Assembly: GCA_003116855.1 (NCBI GenBank)
Contig: BEWT01000015.1
Location: forward strand, 225,445 to 289,444
Reading direction: 5' to 3'
Length of the DNA stretch: 64,000 bases
Source: Desulfurococcaceae archaeon AG1
Lineage (GTDB): Archaea > Thermoproteota > Thermoprotei_A > Sulfolobales > AG1
Shown: one piece after another, positions 1-8,541 of the stretch
Layout: every line of letters starts with the position of its first letter
How positions within the stretch are numbered: position 1 is the stretch's first letter
Notes under the pieces: generated by a model
What the model saw: the letters and a program-made list of their open reading frames with translations, nothing else
What the model was told of the DNA's origin: nothing
Database searches by the model: none
Position numbers and translations under genes: made by a program

Positions 1-4
1 GGCT

Positions 5-694
5 TTGAAGGTGTTTCAAGATTCATATAATGATAACTGCCTATGTATTCGTGAGGGGAGGTGTGGTTTCCCATACCATGAGATCTTTTCAGCGATCTAT
101 CTTTACATGTTCCTCGTTGGATTGTCTAAGGATTTCTCGAGGCTTTATGGGGATGCGCTTTTAGAGCCTATGCTAATGATTCCGGTAGCCTCTGTGATCA
201 ACCATATGCATGCTTTGAGGAGCTATAGGGAGCTGAAGAGCGAGATCAATAGTATTGTTACTCGCAAGACTGGGGATATTGCCAGGTTAATAGAGAGGGG
301 GATATATTTTGAGGATCCTGAGGGACTGGCTAGGGAGATCCTTAGGTTCAAAGATCTATATTACGGCGTTAAGGTTAACGAGGATACGCTAGCCAGCCTG
401 CTTAGAACAAGGCTGGATTCAACAGGCATGTTAAGTACTGCAGAGCAGATCGTTAAAGAGATGGGGAATGCAAGCACACAGCCATGGTCAAAGCTATATC
501 TCTTGGTGCTAGTTCCCCTAAGCATTGGGGATAGCTGTGATAGTGCAGATAAAAGGGTCTCCGATCCTGGGGAGTTTGGTGGTAGGAAAGCCTATATCAG
601 GGAGCTCTGTTGCAACTCGCTTGGATACTATTTAGGGAGTAGCGTGGGTGGTTTGGAGATATGTAGAGATATATCTAGGACTATGGGTGATTAG
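5..694 (+). CDS. Hypothetical protein, first gene of the NurA-HerA operon (5' end may lie outside the window)
   Basis: I do not recognise this protein. The reading frame is open to the window edge, so the TTG at position 5 may not be the true start and the gene may be 5'-partial. The 229 visible residues are mostly alpha-helical in character, with several Cys (CLC near residue 13, CC near residue 202) but no clear zinc-finger spacing and no signal peptide. It lies upstream of, and in the same direction as, another unknown gene and a NurA-HerA pair, which suggests co-transcription, although a gap of about 95 bases separates it from the next gene. Function unknown; a role linked to DNA-end processing or defence is inferred from context only. 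Confidence 0.6.
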   Translation: MKVFQDSYNDNCLCIREGRCGFPYHEIFSAIYLYMFLVGLSKDFSRLYGDALLEPMLMIPVASVINHMHALRSYRELKSEINSIVTRKTGDIARLIERGIYFEDPEGLAREILRFKDLYYGVKVNEDTLASLLRTRLDSTGMLSTAEQIVKEMGNASTQPWSKLYLLVLVPLSIGDSCDSADKRVSDPGEFGGRKAYIRELCCNSLGYYLGSSVGGLEICRDISRTMGD

Positions 695-789
695 AATGAT
701 GCCAAGTAATATTGGTGTTTTTATTTCTGTGGGGTCTCGTATGTCTCGTTTTGTAGAATATGTTGAGGTAATAGGTGTGGGTGGGATCC

Positions 790-1899
790 ATGGTAAGTGT
801 TAACCAGATCGAGATTAAACTCCCACCGACAATAGCTAGGGGATTCATACTAGCCCTGGTTAGACACATAGACGTGGGTCCCCAGAGAGGTGTTGAGGAG
901 ATAGAGCTTAGAGGCGATTCTGTTATCCTTAAGGGCCGCGATCCTGTTGGGGGGCTTGCAGATGCTATTAACCTTATCGCTGACTACATAGCTGACCAGG
1001 CGGGGCAGGATATCGGGGTTAGACTGCCTATGAGTGGTAATGATAAGGGGATCGTTTCGAGGATCTTTCAATGCTACCAGGCGTCTTTAAAAGACGATCA
1101 GGAGAACCTTGCCCAGGTTGTTAGACAGATAGGCTCTACAATCTATAAGGTTAAATGCGATGAGTCCAAGCTCCCCTCTATCCTTAAGCCTGAGATGTAT
1201 GAGTATACAAGGATTCCTGGATACCTGGGCGGGGATAGTAAGAGAAAGTTTGACGAGGAATACCCAGCCGAATCTGTTGTCCTGGCACTTATTGGGTATC
1301 TCGGGGCAAGGGTTGGAGGTTATGGTGAGAGGAGAGCTGTGGCTCTTCTACCTCCTGACGAGGGTGGCTATAGTGCCAGGTATTTCTTTGAGAGGTACTC
1401 GAGATCTCTTAGGAATATGTGGGGTAGACAGATTAAGAGGAGGATGAGGTTTCCGGGTATAAATCCCGAACCAGCCCTCACTATATGGCTTGCCCTCCAG
1501 CTCCCCGAGGTCGATAAGATCAACCTGGTATCGATTAGGGAACCTGCTGGGAAGGAGTCTGCAATGCTTATCTCCTCCCTCTCTCTAACCCTTGATAGTG
1601 TTAAAAGATACACGGATCTATGGGAATGTGTTGTTAGGGCTAATGAGAAGGGTCTCGTTGAGATGATCCTTGAGAGGGCTCTTAACCCGGATCCGAGGCG
1701 GAGGTCTGATCTTGCTGTTAAGGCCTCTGTATGGTTGTACGAGACGCTGGTGGGGGTTAGGAGGTTTGAGGAGACTGTATATATGATGTCTAGGGACTAT
1801 GTTTCAGCCTTGCTGACGAACACCGAGGCTGGGGAGGATGCTAGGATTCTGGCTATGCTTGCTAGGAGTCTCTATAGATGTTATTCCGGGCGGTCTTGA
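790..1899 (+). CDS. Hypothetical protein directly upstream of nurA-like gene
   Basis: No family recognised. I chose ATG 790 (MVSVNQIEIK) over the in-frame GTG 775 because it leaves a compact N-terminus; either is possible. The protein is about 369 residues, soluble, with an N-terminal alternating beta/turn segment (ELRGDSVILKGRD) and a more helical C-terminal half. There is no Walker motif, zinc ribbon or membrane segment. Its stop codon overlaps the ATG of the NurA-like gene (TGATG), so the two are translationally coupled. That tight coupling suggests it works with NurA and HerA, perhaps as a subunit or adaptor, but this is inference. Confidence 0.65.
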   Translation: MVSVNQIEIKLPPTIARGFILALVRHIDVGPQRGVEEIELRGDSVILKGRDPVGGLADAINLIADYIADQAGQDIGVRLPMSGNDKGIVSRIFQCYQASLKDDQENLAQVVRQIGSTIYKVKCDESKLPSILKPEMYEYTRIPGYLGGDSKRKFDEEYPAESVVLALIGYLGARVGGYGERRAVALLPPDEGGYSARYFFERYSRSLRNMWGRQIKRRMRFPGINPEPALTIWLALQLPEVDKINLVSIREPAGKESAMLISSLSLTLDSVKRYTDLWECVVRANEKGLVEMILERALNPDPRRRSDLAVKASVWLYETLVGVRRFEETVYMMSRDYVSALLTNTEAGEDARILAMLARSLYRCYSGRS

Positions 1900-3026
1900 T
1901 GAGTGCTCCAGCTTCTCTGACGCCCAATGCTTTTCTTGCTATCAAGATGGTTGTCGAGGCTCTTAGCTCTGTTGAGAGGGATATTGTCTATCTAGGTCTC
2001 TCTGAGAGCGGTTTCTATGAGGAGAGGGAGTTTAACGTCTATCTCTATGACCCTCTAGGCTCTGGTCTTGGTTCTTTCGATGCTACTGATTATCTCTTGG
2101 GCTTTTCTGATGAGAGGCCCTATACTGGTTATCTCGATAGCTCCTCTAGATCTATTTCTTTTCTCGGCGCAAGGGTTTTTGTCGGTTCCGGCTATGCCTT
2201 TGATTCTGGGAGGCATCTCCTAATCCCCCAGGGTCTAGGCTTCCCATTCATCGCTGTCAAGGCTGGTGAGAGGGCTATAGAGGCTCTTAGAAAGATCATC
2301 GGGGGTATTGCTTTTCTTGAGAGCTCTTCTGGCGAGATCTATGGTTCTGACTATAAGGATGATAATATTCTTGACGAGCTCAGGCTGAGGATCGAGAACC
2401 GCCTGCTAAGCCTTATGACCCGCAAGCTGATCCTTATAGATGGTCCTATCTTTCCAGTACCGCTTGCCTATATAGAGACCTTTGGTGAGAGGTACCGTGC
2501 TGCTTTTGAGAAGCTCTATGAAGAGAGATCCAGTCTGATCGGTAGGCTTGTTGGTATTGTTAAGAGGCTTGAGCAGACCTACAAGCTATACAGGGTTGAG
2601 GAGGTGAGGAGATTCTTCGAGAACACCGTTGGGGGTAAAAATATAGGCCGTATCCCCGACCCTGTTATCCTCTCAAGGCTTGCTGGGAATAGAAAGATAT
2701 ACTCGATGGGTGTTTTTAAGGAGGAGTTTACTGATCTTGGTAATAGGTATATGATCTATGTTTATGTTAGGAGCCCCTCGGGTGCTAGGGTTTTTAGGGT
2801 TGAGTCTATGGATAGGGTTGCCTTGATGGAGGTTGCTGGCTATCTACTCAAAAGCCTCTCCCACACAGGGCTCCCGATCGATATAGAGGTTGCTGATAGG
2901 ATCTCTAGGAGGCTCTCGGCCTCAGCCTATATGGCTCTATATGCTCTTGGCTCTAGATCCCTCGGCGTCTCTCACGATGAGAGGTCAAGGCTACCCCTGA
3001 TCCTGGGTGAGGTTAATGAGGCCTGA
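1899..3026 (+). CDS. nurA: NurA-family 5'-3' nuclease (divergent)
   Basis: NurA is a 5'-3' exonuclease and endonuclease that forms a ring-shaped complex with the HerA ATPase to resect DNA ends in archaea. The identification rests on a NurA-like LILIDGPIFP segment around residue 180 (the family has a conserved acidic DG motif here), on size (about 375 residues) and on the overlapping HerA gene downstream. The ORF could begin at ATG 1878, but ATG 1899 gives the TGATG overlap with the upstream gene and is preferred. There is no mre11 or rad50 next to it, unlike the usual archaeal mre11-rad50-herA-nurA operon, so this may be an accessory or defence copy. The family call is moderately sure; catalytic residues were not all mapped. 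Confidence 0.65.
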   Translation: MSAPASLTPNAFLAIKMVVEALSSVERDIVYLGLSESGFYEEREFNVYLYDPLGSGLGSFDATDYLLGFSDERPYTGYLDSSSRSISFLGARVFVGSGYAFDSGRHLLIPQGLGFPFIAVKAGERAIEALRKIIGGIAFLESSSGEIYGSDYKDDNILDELRLRIENRLLSLMTRKLILIDGPIFPVPLAYIETFGERYRAAFEKLYEERSSLIGRLVGIVKRLEQTYKLYRVEEVRRFFENTVGGKNIGRIPDPVILSRLAGNRKIYSMGVFKEEFTDLGNRYMIYVYVRSPSGARVFRVESMDRVALMEVAGYLLKSLSHTGLPIDIEVADRISRRLSASAYMALYALGSRSLGVSHDERSRLPLILGEVNEA

Positions 3027-4722
3027 GGATCTTACGAAGGATCTCGGGCTAATGGTTAGGGAGGCTGAGGAGAAGGCTTCAAGGGCTGGGGAGATGGTTA
3101 TAGGGCATGTCTCTAGAGCCTCTCCAGCCCAGGTTTCCCTCGAATCCAGGGTTGTCTCTGTCTATATCTCCTTCGAGGATTACTTGAGGAGCAGGGGTAG
3201 GGTTAGGGTTGGCTCCTACCTAGGGATCTCTGTCCCTATCCAGAGGGTCTTGATCCTTGCTAGGGTTGTTGGTGTTGAGAGGCAGGATATCTTATCGATA
3301 GCAAGGCTTCCCGACCTATCGGGGCAGAGGGATCCCGAGGGCTCTGTGACGCCTGTGCTTGTTAGTGTTGAGGCCGTCTCTGAGAGGTCTTTCGATGGTG
3401 GTGATACACTCCCAGCACTCTCACCCATAGAGCCCCAATCCCCCGTGTTTATACCGAGGGCTTCTTTCTTATCCGAGATGCTCGGGCTCCCGGGTAGTGG
3501 TGTTCTTATTGGTTCTCTGTTTGAGTCTGGTGTTGTTAGGGGGGATGTTGGTGTTAGGCTTGATGAGAAGATCCTGAGGCACCATGTGCTTGTTATAGGG
3601 ACGACTGGTAGTGGTAAGACCACTCTTCTCACAAGGATCTTTCTAGACCCCTCGTACCAATCCCTCGCACTCGATATCCAGGGCGACTATGTTAGGAGAC
3701 TTGTGGGTAGGGGTGGGGGTGAGAACTATATCTTGCTCCCCCTCACGCGGGAGCTTGTTAGAAGCCTCTGTAGATCTCGGGCGTGTGATGAGAGGTTCTA
3801 CACAGAGGTTCTGCCCGAGTTCTATGCTAGGTTGAGGGGGCTTCCCAGCCCCATGGTGGTTGGTGTTGAGAGCATCGCTGACCATGGTGGTGTGAGGGTT
3901 GGTTTTGGTAAGATCGAGTCTGTATTGATCCCGTTTGCCTTCAGGTTTTCAGAGATCTATCCAGAGGCTAACAGGATCCTACCCCTCCTCTCTCAACAGG
4001 CCTCGGTGTTCTTCAGATCTCTTGCTGAAAAGTGTGTGAGGGAATATACCCAGGGTCGAGGGCTCGATGCCTTTATAAACTGTATCTCGAGGGAGGGGGA
4101 GAGGATCAAGCTCCATAAATCCACGATAGATAGTATTGCGAGATATATCATAGCCCTCGCAAACTCAGAGGTTGTTGATGTAGCCATTGGGAGGGATCTT
4201 GTGGGGGAGCCGGATTATGGGGCCCTCTTTAGAGGGGGATCCAAGGTTGTCCTCGATCTTGGTGTAGCGCGTGACTATGGATCGAGGTTCGCACCCAACA
4301 TGATCGCGTATAGAGTGCTCTCAAAGGTCTTTAGCTATAGGGATGAGCTCTACAAGAGTGGAAGGGTTAGTGATACGATACTCCTCATCATAGACGAGGC
4401 CCACGAGTTCTTCCCACAGAGCGGGAGGGATTTCGAGAAAGAACCCCTCGAGGAGATGATCAACAAGATCATGAGGCTCGGAAGACTAAGAGGACTTGGA
4501 TGCATCATGGCGACCCACAGGCCCCAGGATCTAAACAACCTCGTGATAGAGCTAGCAAACACAAAAATAGCACTGAGAAGCGATGAGGAAACACTCAAGA
4601 GCATAGGTATGGAGAAATACACAAAAATACTCGAAACAGCCCCAGAAGGCCTGGCCGTGATAAAAACCCACGGATACAGAGTGCCAGAGCTAACAATAAG
4701 GGTTTCCCCACCAGAGCAGTAA
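3016..4722 (+). CDS. herA: HerA-like DNA translocase/helicase ATPase
   Basis: HerA is a hexameric FtsK/VirB4-like ATPase that pumps DNA into NurA. The protein has an N-terminal beta-rich HAS-barrel-like region (roughly residues 20-140), a Walker A motif in IGTTGSGKTTLL (near residue 195), a Walker B region LLIIDEAHEFFP (near 455) and a downstream ATHRPQDL segment typical of HerA (near 500). Length, about 568 residues, fits the family. ATG 3016 is chosen; GTG 3007 is the alternative. It overlaps the nurA-like stop by about 11 bases, so the two are coupled. It should act in the cytoplasm at DNA ends. The link to the adjoining CRISPR locus, and the absence of mre11/rad50, leave a defence role open. 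Confidence 0.88.
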   Translation: MRPEDLTKDLGLMVREAEEKASRAGEMVIGHVSRASPAQVSLESRVVSVYISFEDYLRSRGRVRVGSYLGISVPIQRVLILARVVGVERQDILSIARLPDLSGQRDPEGSVTPVLVSVEAVSERSFDGGDTLPALSPIEPQSPVFIPRASFLSEMLGLPGSGVLIGSLFESGVVRGDVGVRLDEKILRHHVLVIGTTGSGKTTLLTRIFLDPSYQSLALDIQGDYVRRLVGRGGGENYILLPLTRELVRSLCRSRACDERFYTEVLPEFYARLRGLPSPMVVGVESIADHGGVRVGFGKIESVLIPFAFRFSEIYPEANRILPLLSQQASVFFRSLAEKCVREYTQGRGLDAFINCISREGERIKLHKSTIDSIARYIIALANSEVVDVAIGRDLVGEPDYGALFRGGSKVVLDLGVARDYGSRFAPNMIAYRVLSKVFSYRDELYKSGRVSDTILLIIDEAHEFFPQSGRDFEKEPLEEMINKIMRLGRLRGLGCIMATHRPQDLNNLVIELANTKIALRSDEETLKSIGMEKYTKILETAPEGLAVIKTHGYRVPELTIRVSPPEQ

Positions 4723-4743
4723 CAGATCAACAGGGCGACGGGG

Positions 4744-4989
4744 TTGGGAGGGCTAGAGTCTGACGAATCGGCCGAGCTAGAGCAGCTGGCCGAACTAAAA
4801 GCAAGGGTTATCTGTTACCCGTTTAAGGATGAAAGCAAGAGATCCAAGTGCGTCGAGTTTTTAACAAAAATGATGACCTATGGAGAAGCCGCTAGAGACG
4901 CCTCCGAGGAGATGAAGAAGAGCTTCAGCAATGAAGAGATAGGGTTGATTCTTAAGAGGCTTAAGTTTCACATCACAAAATTCGGCTAG
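4744..4989 (+). CDS. Small hypothetical protein at the end of the herA operon
   Basis: An 81-residue ORF with a TTG start 21 bases after the herA stop, in the same direction. It is charged, rich in Glu and Lys and probably helical (ELEQLAELKARV; ASEEMKKSFSNEE). Only two Cys are present and no motif is recognised. The weak start codon lowers certainty, but the codon pattern and spacing are operon-like. No function is proposed. Confidence 0.4.
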   Translation: MGGLESDESAELEQLAELKARVICYPFKDESKRSKCVEFLTKMMTYGEAARDASEEMKKSFSNEEIGLILKRLKFHITKFG

Positions 4990-5069
4990 AAAGTAGGATT
5001 AAGCAGAACAGCCTCTAGCTCTAGAGGGCCATAATAGGAGAGCATTGCTGACTCTCGAGGAGATCTGTT

Positions 5070-6233
5070 CTATTTTTTCCAAACCCAGTATTCGTAGCCA
5101 TGGAGTGGTTCTTTTAGCAATTGCTCTTTGATTAGATAGTCTATCGCCTCGCTGAATACTAGGTGGTATAGCCAGCAGAAGAACTCTGGGAAGTTGGCGT
5201 ACTCGCTTGCCCTCATTTTCCTAAATGTGCTCTGGATCCTGTCGAGGTTTTTGTAGATGGTTTTGAGGATATGTTTTGACATGTGGTCTATGAATTCGTC
5301 TATGATCCTCATGTCTTCTTTTGTATATATCGGGGCTTGGGGGTTTAGGTTTTCGTCTAGGTATAGCCATTCTTTTAGATATTCTGCTACCTCTCTGCTT
5401 ATCTCGTAGCTGGGGTCTTGGTATTTTCTCTCATACTCCCTCATGATCCTTGTTACCATGTCTTCTAGCCTCTTGTTTATTGTTTCTCTCTCGCGGGCTG
5501 GGAGTTTTACATATTTTTCCAAAGCCTTTGAGATGTTCTCCTCGCCCAGTATTTTTGCTAATAGCCTGAGCAGCGAGTAATCCGGTGGAGGGATCCTCCG
5601 CCTCTCCCTCTCTCCCCCGAAGGTTGCGAACCCGTATTCGCCTATCTCGGCGCTGTGCATTCCGTAGCGGCCTAGATTCTCCATCCCATCTTCAACGCCC
5701 CACATGTAGTAGCGCCCGCCCTTCCTTACAGGGGCTTCCGGCATGATCCTCCCCTCCTCAGCAAACTTTCTCAACATACCCATATCTAGGGAGTAGGCGC
5801 CGATCAAGACGAAACCAACCCTGCTGAATGGGTATCTCTGCGAGGCGGAGAGCCTATTATATGTCTCCAGAACAGTATCCCAGTTAGCCCTGTAGAGCTC
5901 GCCAAGCTCAACGCCTAAACTCCTAGCAAGATCTTTAGCGATCACCACATCCTCCCCCAAAGCGATAAAGAAGCCAGGAACCAGACGTCCATCCCTCTCC
6001 ACAACAAGATCCGCCTCCCTCAGATACCCCAAATGATCCTCCACATCCTGCTTCGAAACACCGAGCAGCCCGGCTATGCTCTCCACGGAGTAGCCCAGAT
6101 GAAGCCCTACCACGATACCCCTGCGAACATGATCACGAAGGATCTCGTAGGGATCGTATTCCGTGCAGCAGCTACCAGCAATAATTATATTAAGCCTCGC
6201 AGCCCTCTCGTTTAAATCCCTAACAAGACCCAC
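5070..6233 (-). CDS. Putative winged-helix transcriptional regulator, downstream of the type I cas operon
   Basis: A 387-residue protein with GTG start at 6233. Residues about 45-95 (SVESIAGLLGVSKQDVEDHL followed by a basic wing-like segment) look like a helix-turn-helix. The rest is a long, mostly helical region rich in Glu, Lys and Arg with no recognised domain; a Cys pair occurs near residue 22. It lies on the same strand as the type I cas operon, 157 bases past the cas3 stop. It has its own promoter-like TTTATAAAA element (about 6268-6277, leftward) and a perfect 10-bp inverted repeat just upstream of that, so it may be autoregulated and may control the neighbouring cas genes. The HTH call is moderately sure; the regulatory target is inference. 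Confidence 0.6.
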   Translation of the reverse strand: MGLVRDLNERAARLNIIIAGSCCTEYDPYEILRDHVRRGIVVGLHLGYSVESIAGLLGVSKQDVEDHLGYLREADLVVERDGRLVPGFFIALGEDVVIAKDLARSLGVELGELYRANWDTVLETYNRLSASQRYPFSRVGFVLIGAYSLDMGMLRKFAEEGRIMPEAPVRKGGRYYMWGVEDGMENLGRYGMHSAEIGEYGFATFGGERERRRIPPPDYSLLRLLAKILGEENISKALEKYVKLPARERETINKRLEDMVTRIMREYERKYQDPSYEISREVAEYLKEWLYLDENLNPQAPIYTKEDMRIIDEFIDHMSKHILKTIYKNLDRIQSTFRKMRASEYANFPEFFCWLYHLVFSEAIDYLIKEQLLKEPLHGYEYWVWKK

Positions 6234-6293
6234 ACTTACAGCACCTCATATAACTAAATCTAACATTTTTATAAAAGTCGATACTAATAATAA

Positions 6294-6317
6294 TGTTTCA
6301 AGCCCTAGCTTGAAACA
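6294..6317. promoter_or_regulatory. Perfect 10-bp inverted repeat between cas3 and the wHTH gene
   Basis: TGTTTCAAGC, a 4-base CCTA loop, then GCTTGAAACA. The palindrome sits just upstream of a leftward TATA-like box for the wHTH gene and about 75 bases past the cas3 stop. It could be an operator for the regulator or a terminator hairpin for the cas operon; no T-tract follows in the leftward direction, which favours an operator. Confidence 0.55.
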
Positions 6318-6390
6318 ACCTTACATTAGGTTCCATAGCAGATAAATTTTACTTCTATTATATACTCTTTGGAATGATTTCTTAATTTCA

Positions 6391-8541
6391 TTATCTAGTA
6401 GAGTCCCTCCTAACAAGGCCTCTCTCGGGATCATATGCATACTCCTTAACGCCGACTACATAAAGAAGCAGATCCTCATCTAAATATCCATCCCTAATAA
6501 AGTATGGAACCGATATAAAGTAGCCTTTCATCTCTGCCATGAGTCTTCTTCTCGCAGCGTAATTCTTTGCTTCCTTATCCCAAAGTTCTTTTAGATTCCT
6601 CACTTTGTCTAAGTATGGATAGGGAACAGCTAGGTAGCTGGGCTCTCTACCGAAACTTTTCAAAAACTCCTCCGGTTCGGATGAGTAAAATGAGTAAAAG
6701 TACATCGAGTTCTCTAGCTGTTTTCTCACCTGCTCATATACCTTATCTACATAGTCCTGCTTCTCTAAAAGCCTTCTGTAATAATCGTCGAGGACGTCGA
6801 GATAGATGGATTCGCCTCTCTTCTGTAAGCCCTCGAGAAGCTTTTCCAGAGTCTCATTAGTAGCAAGCATTTCTAAGTCCGTGTAGGGCTTATGGCTGTC
6901 GAGCTTGCTGCATATGTAAACGTTTGTGTTTTCAGTCTTATTGCCATACCTATTCACCCTTCCAAAGCGTTGTATGAGAGAGGGGATTGGTGCTAGTTCT
7001 GTGATGAGAATATCGTAAGATATATCGAGAGAAACCTCCGCTACCTGGGTGGAGATAAGGATCCTGGCTTCTCTTGCCTCATCCTCTTTCCTTGCGCGAT
7101 CATTGTAAGCAAAGCGACCATGAATCAAGCGAACATCAGATCCTAGCTTCCCTCGGAGGATATCGTAAGCCTTTACAGCTCTCTCCACAGTATTGGTAAT
7201 CACGAGGATTCTCTTGCCTTTAAAATTGTCTATTCTTTCCTGGAGGAAGTCGAGCAGCGATTTGTTCTGTAGTTCCACTTTGTGCCTCCTAAGGCGCTCG
7301 TACTCATGCTTAAGCGTTATAAACTTGATGCCTCCTAATACATCTTTCAAAGAGTCAACATATATGCTGCTCGGAGTAGCCGTCATTAGTAGGACTTGGT
7401 AATCGTAGATGTCACTCAGAATCTCAAAAATAGCCTTTAAGGCTCCAACCATCTCTGGTGTAAGGAGGTGAAACTCATCCAGTATAAGGAGGGATCGTCT
7501 GAGATTGAATCTCCTGAGATGGTACTTGCCAATTTGAAGAGTCGTTAGTAGGAGCTGATCTATAGTCGTTATCACAACCTTAGGCACAAAGAGACGATAA
7601 AAGTCCAACGGATATACAAGCTCATTGGCAGAGGCCTCCCGTCTCACAAGATACTCGACATCGGCAAAGAAGAAATACTCCCCCACATAGTCTTGACCGA
7701 AGATCTCCTGTAGCTGTTGCTCAAACTCCTTTATTGCCGTTATTGTAGGAAGGATATAGAACACCTTGTTTGGTTTCGTCTCTTTAGCCCTAAGCAATGC
7801 TAGTGCTGTCTTGCCCCAACCCGTGGGCGCTACAACCATTAAATACTTACCCGAAGAAGAGGCTATACTACTCTGTAGCTTGAACCTCTCATAGTCGAAT
7901 CCTCGTCTCTGCTCGGCTCGCCTTCTCACCTCACTCACTATTTTTCCCTCAAGGTTATCAGACCACTCGAATTGCGAGAGTACTAAGTCTAGAGGGTAGT
8001 TTGAGGCTGATACAATGTCAGCCAGTTTGAATACGCCGACCACATCTGCAAGGTCTATAGAAAGGCGTATATTATTAGTTAAGAGTTTGCTGAGCTCCCG
8101 ATCAAGCTTAAGCTCAAAAATGTTCGATGAATTCGGAAAAAGCGAGGAGTGATGCTTTAGTGTCGCAAAAATCAGGAGAGGCTCGTATTCCTTTGATAAT
8201 GGTAACAGTTTCTCAAGCTCTCCTTTATCGCGAGCAAGCCTCAGTAGCTCGCTGCTCAGGGTCGAGTGCCGACCCCCTGTCTTTACCTGCCATTTGGGTG
8301 AGAGCTTTCCAAGGTCGTGGGCGACACACAGAGAGAAGCAGATCTGCTTCAACTCTTTACGATCAAGTCCTAGCTTCTCTAGCACCATCTTAGCTAGGCT
8401 CCAGCATTCCTCTACATGTTGGCTGAGGGTCTTTCCTTTGTGGCTTTCCTTTATATTGGGATCGTCCAGCTCTGCGCCCTGCCTCTTTAACCAGGTTACG
8501 AGCTGTAAGAGAGAGCCTTTAGCGTTAAATATCTCTTTCAT
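6391..8541 (-). CDS. cas3: CRISPR type I nuclease-helicase Cas3 (HD and helicase fused)
   Basis: Cas3 is recruited by a type I Cascade complex bound to target DNA and unwinds and degrades it. The N-terminal HD nuclease region shows AHDLGK (near residue 73) with flanking His residues (QHVEE, LKHHSS). The helicase has Walker A APTGWGKTALAL (near 237), a DEFH box in LILDEFHLL (near 350), motif III MTATPSS (near 390) and motif VI QRFGRVNRYG (near 530). At 716 residues it is a normal fused Cas3. In classical subtype I-A the HD and helicase parts are usually separate genes, so the fusion points away from textbook I-A. ATG 8541 overlaps the stop of the upstream Cas8-position gene, so it is the last gene of a coupled operon. 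Confidence 0.93.
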   Translation of the reverse strand: MKEIFNAKGSLLQLVTWLKRQGAELDDPNIKESHKGKTLSQHVEECWSLAKMVLEKLGLDRKELKQICFSLCVAHDLGKLSPKWQVKTGGRHSTLSSELLRLARDKGELEKLLPLSKEYEPLLIFATLKHHSSLFPNSSNIFELKLDRELSKLLTNNIRLSIDLADVVGVFKLADIVSASNYPLDLVLSQFEWSDNLEGKIVSEVRRRAEQRRGFDYERFKLQSSIASSSGKYLMVVAPTGWGKTALALLRAKETKPNKVFYILPTITAIKEFEQQLQEIFGQDYVGEYFFFADVEYLVRREASANELVYPLDFYRLFVPKVVITTIDQLLLTTLQIGKYHLRRFNLRRSLLILDEFHLLTPEMVGALKAIFEILSDIYDYQVLLMTATPSSIYVDSLKDVLGGIKFITLKHEYERLRRHKVELQNKSLLDFLQERIDNFKGKRILVITNTVERAVKAYDILRGKLGSDVRLIHGRFAYNDRARKEDEAREARILISTQVAEVSLDISYDILITELAPIPSLIQRFGRVNRYGNKTENTNVYICSKLDSHKPYTDLEMLATNETLEKLLEGLQKRGESIYLDVLDDYYRRLLEKQDYVDKVYEQVRKQLENSMYFYSFYSSEPEEFLKSFGREPSYLAVPYPYLDKVRNLKELWDKEAKNYAARRRLMAEMKGYFISVPYFIRDGYLDEDLLLYVVGVKEYAYDPERGLVRRDSTR

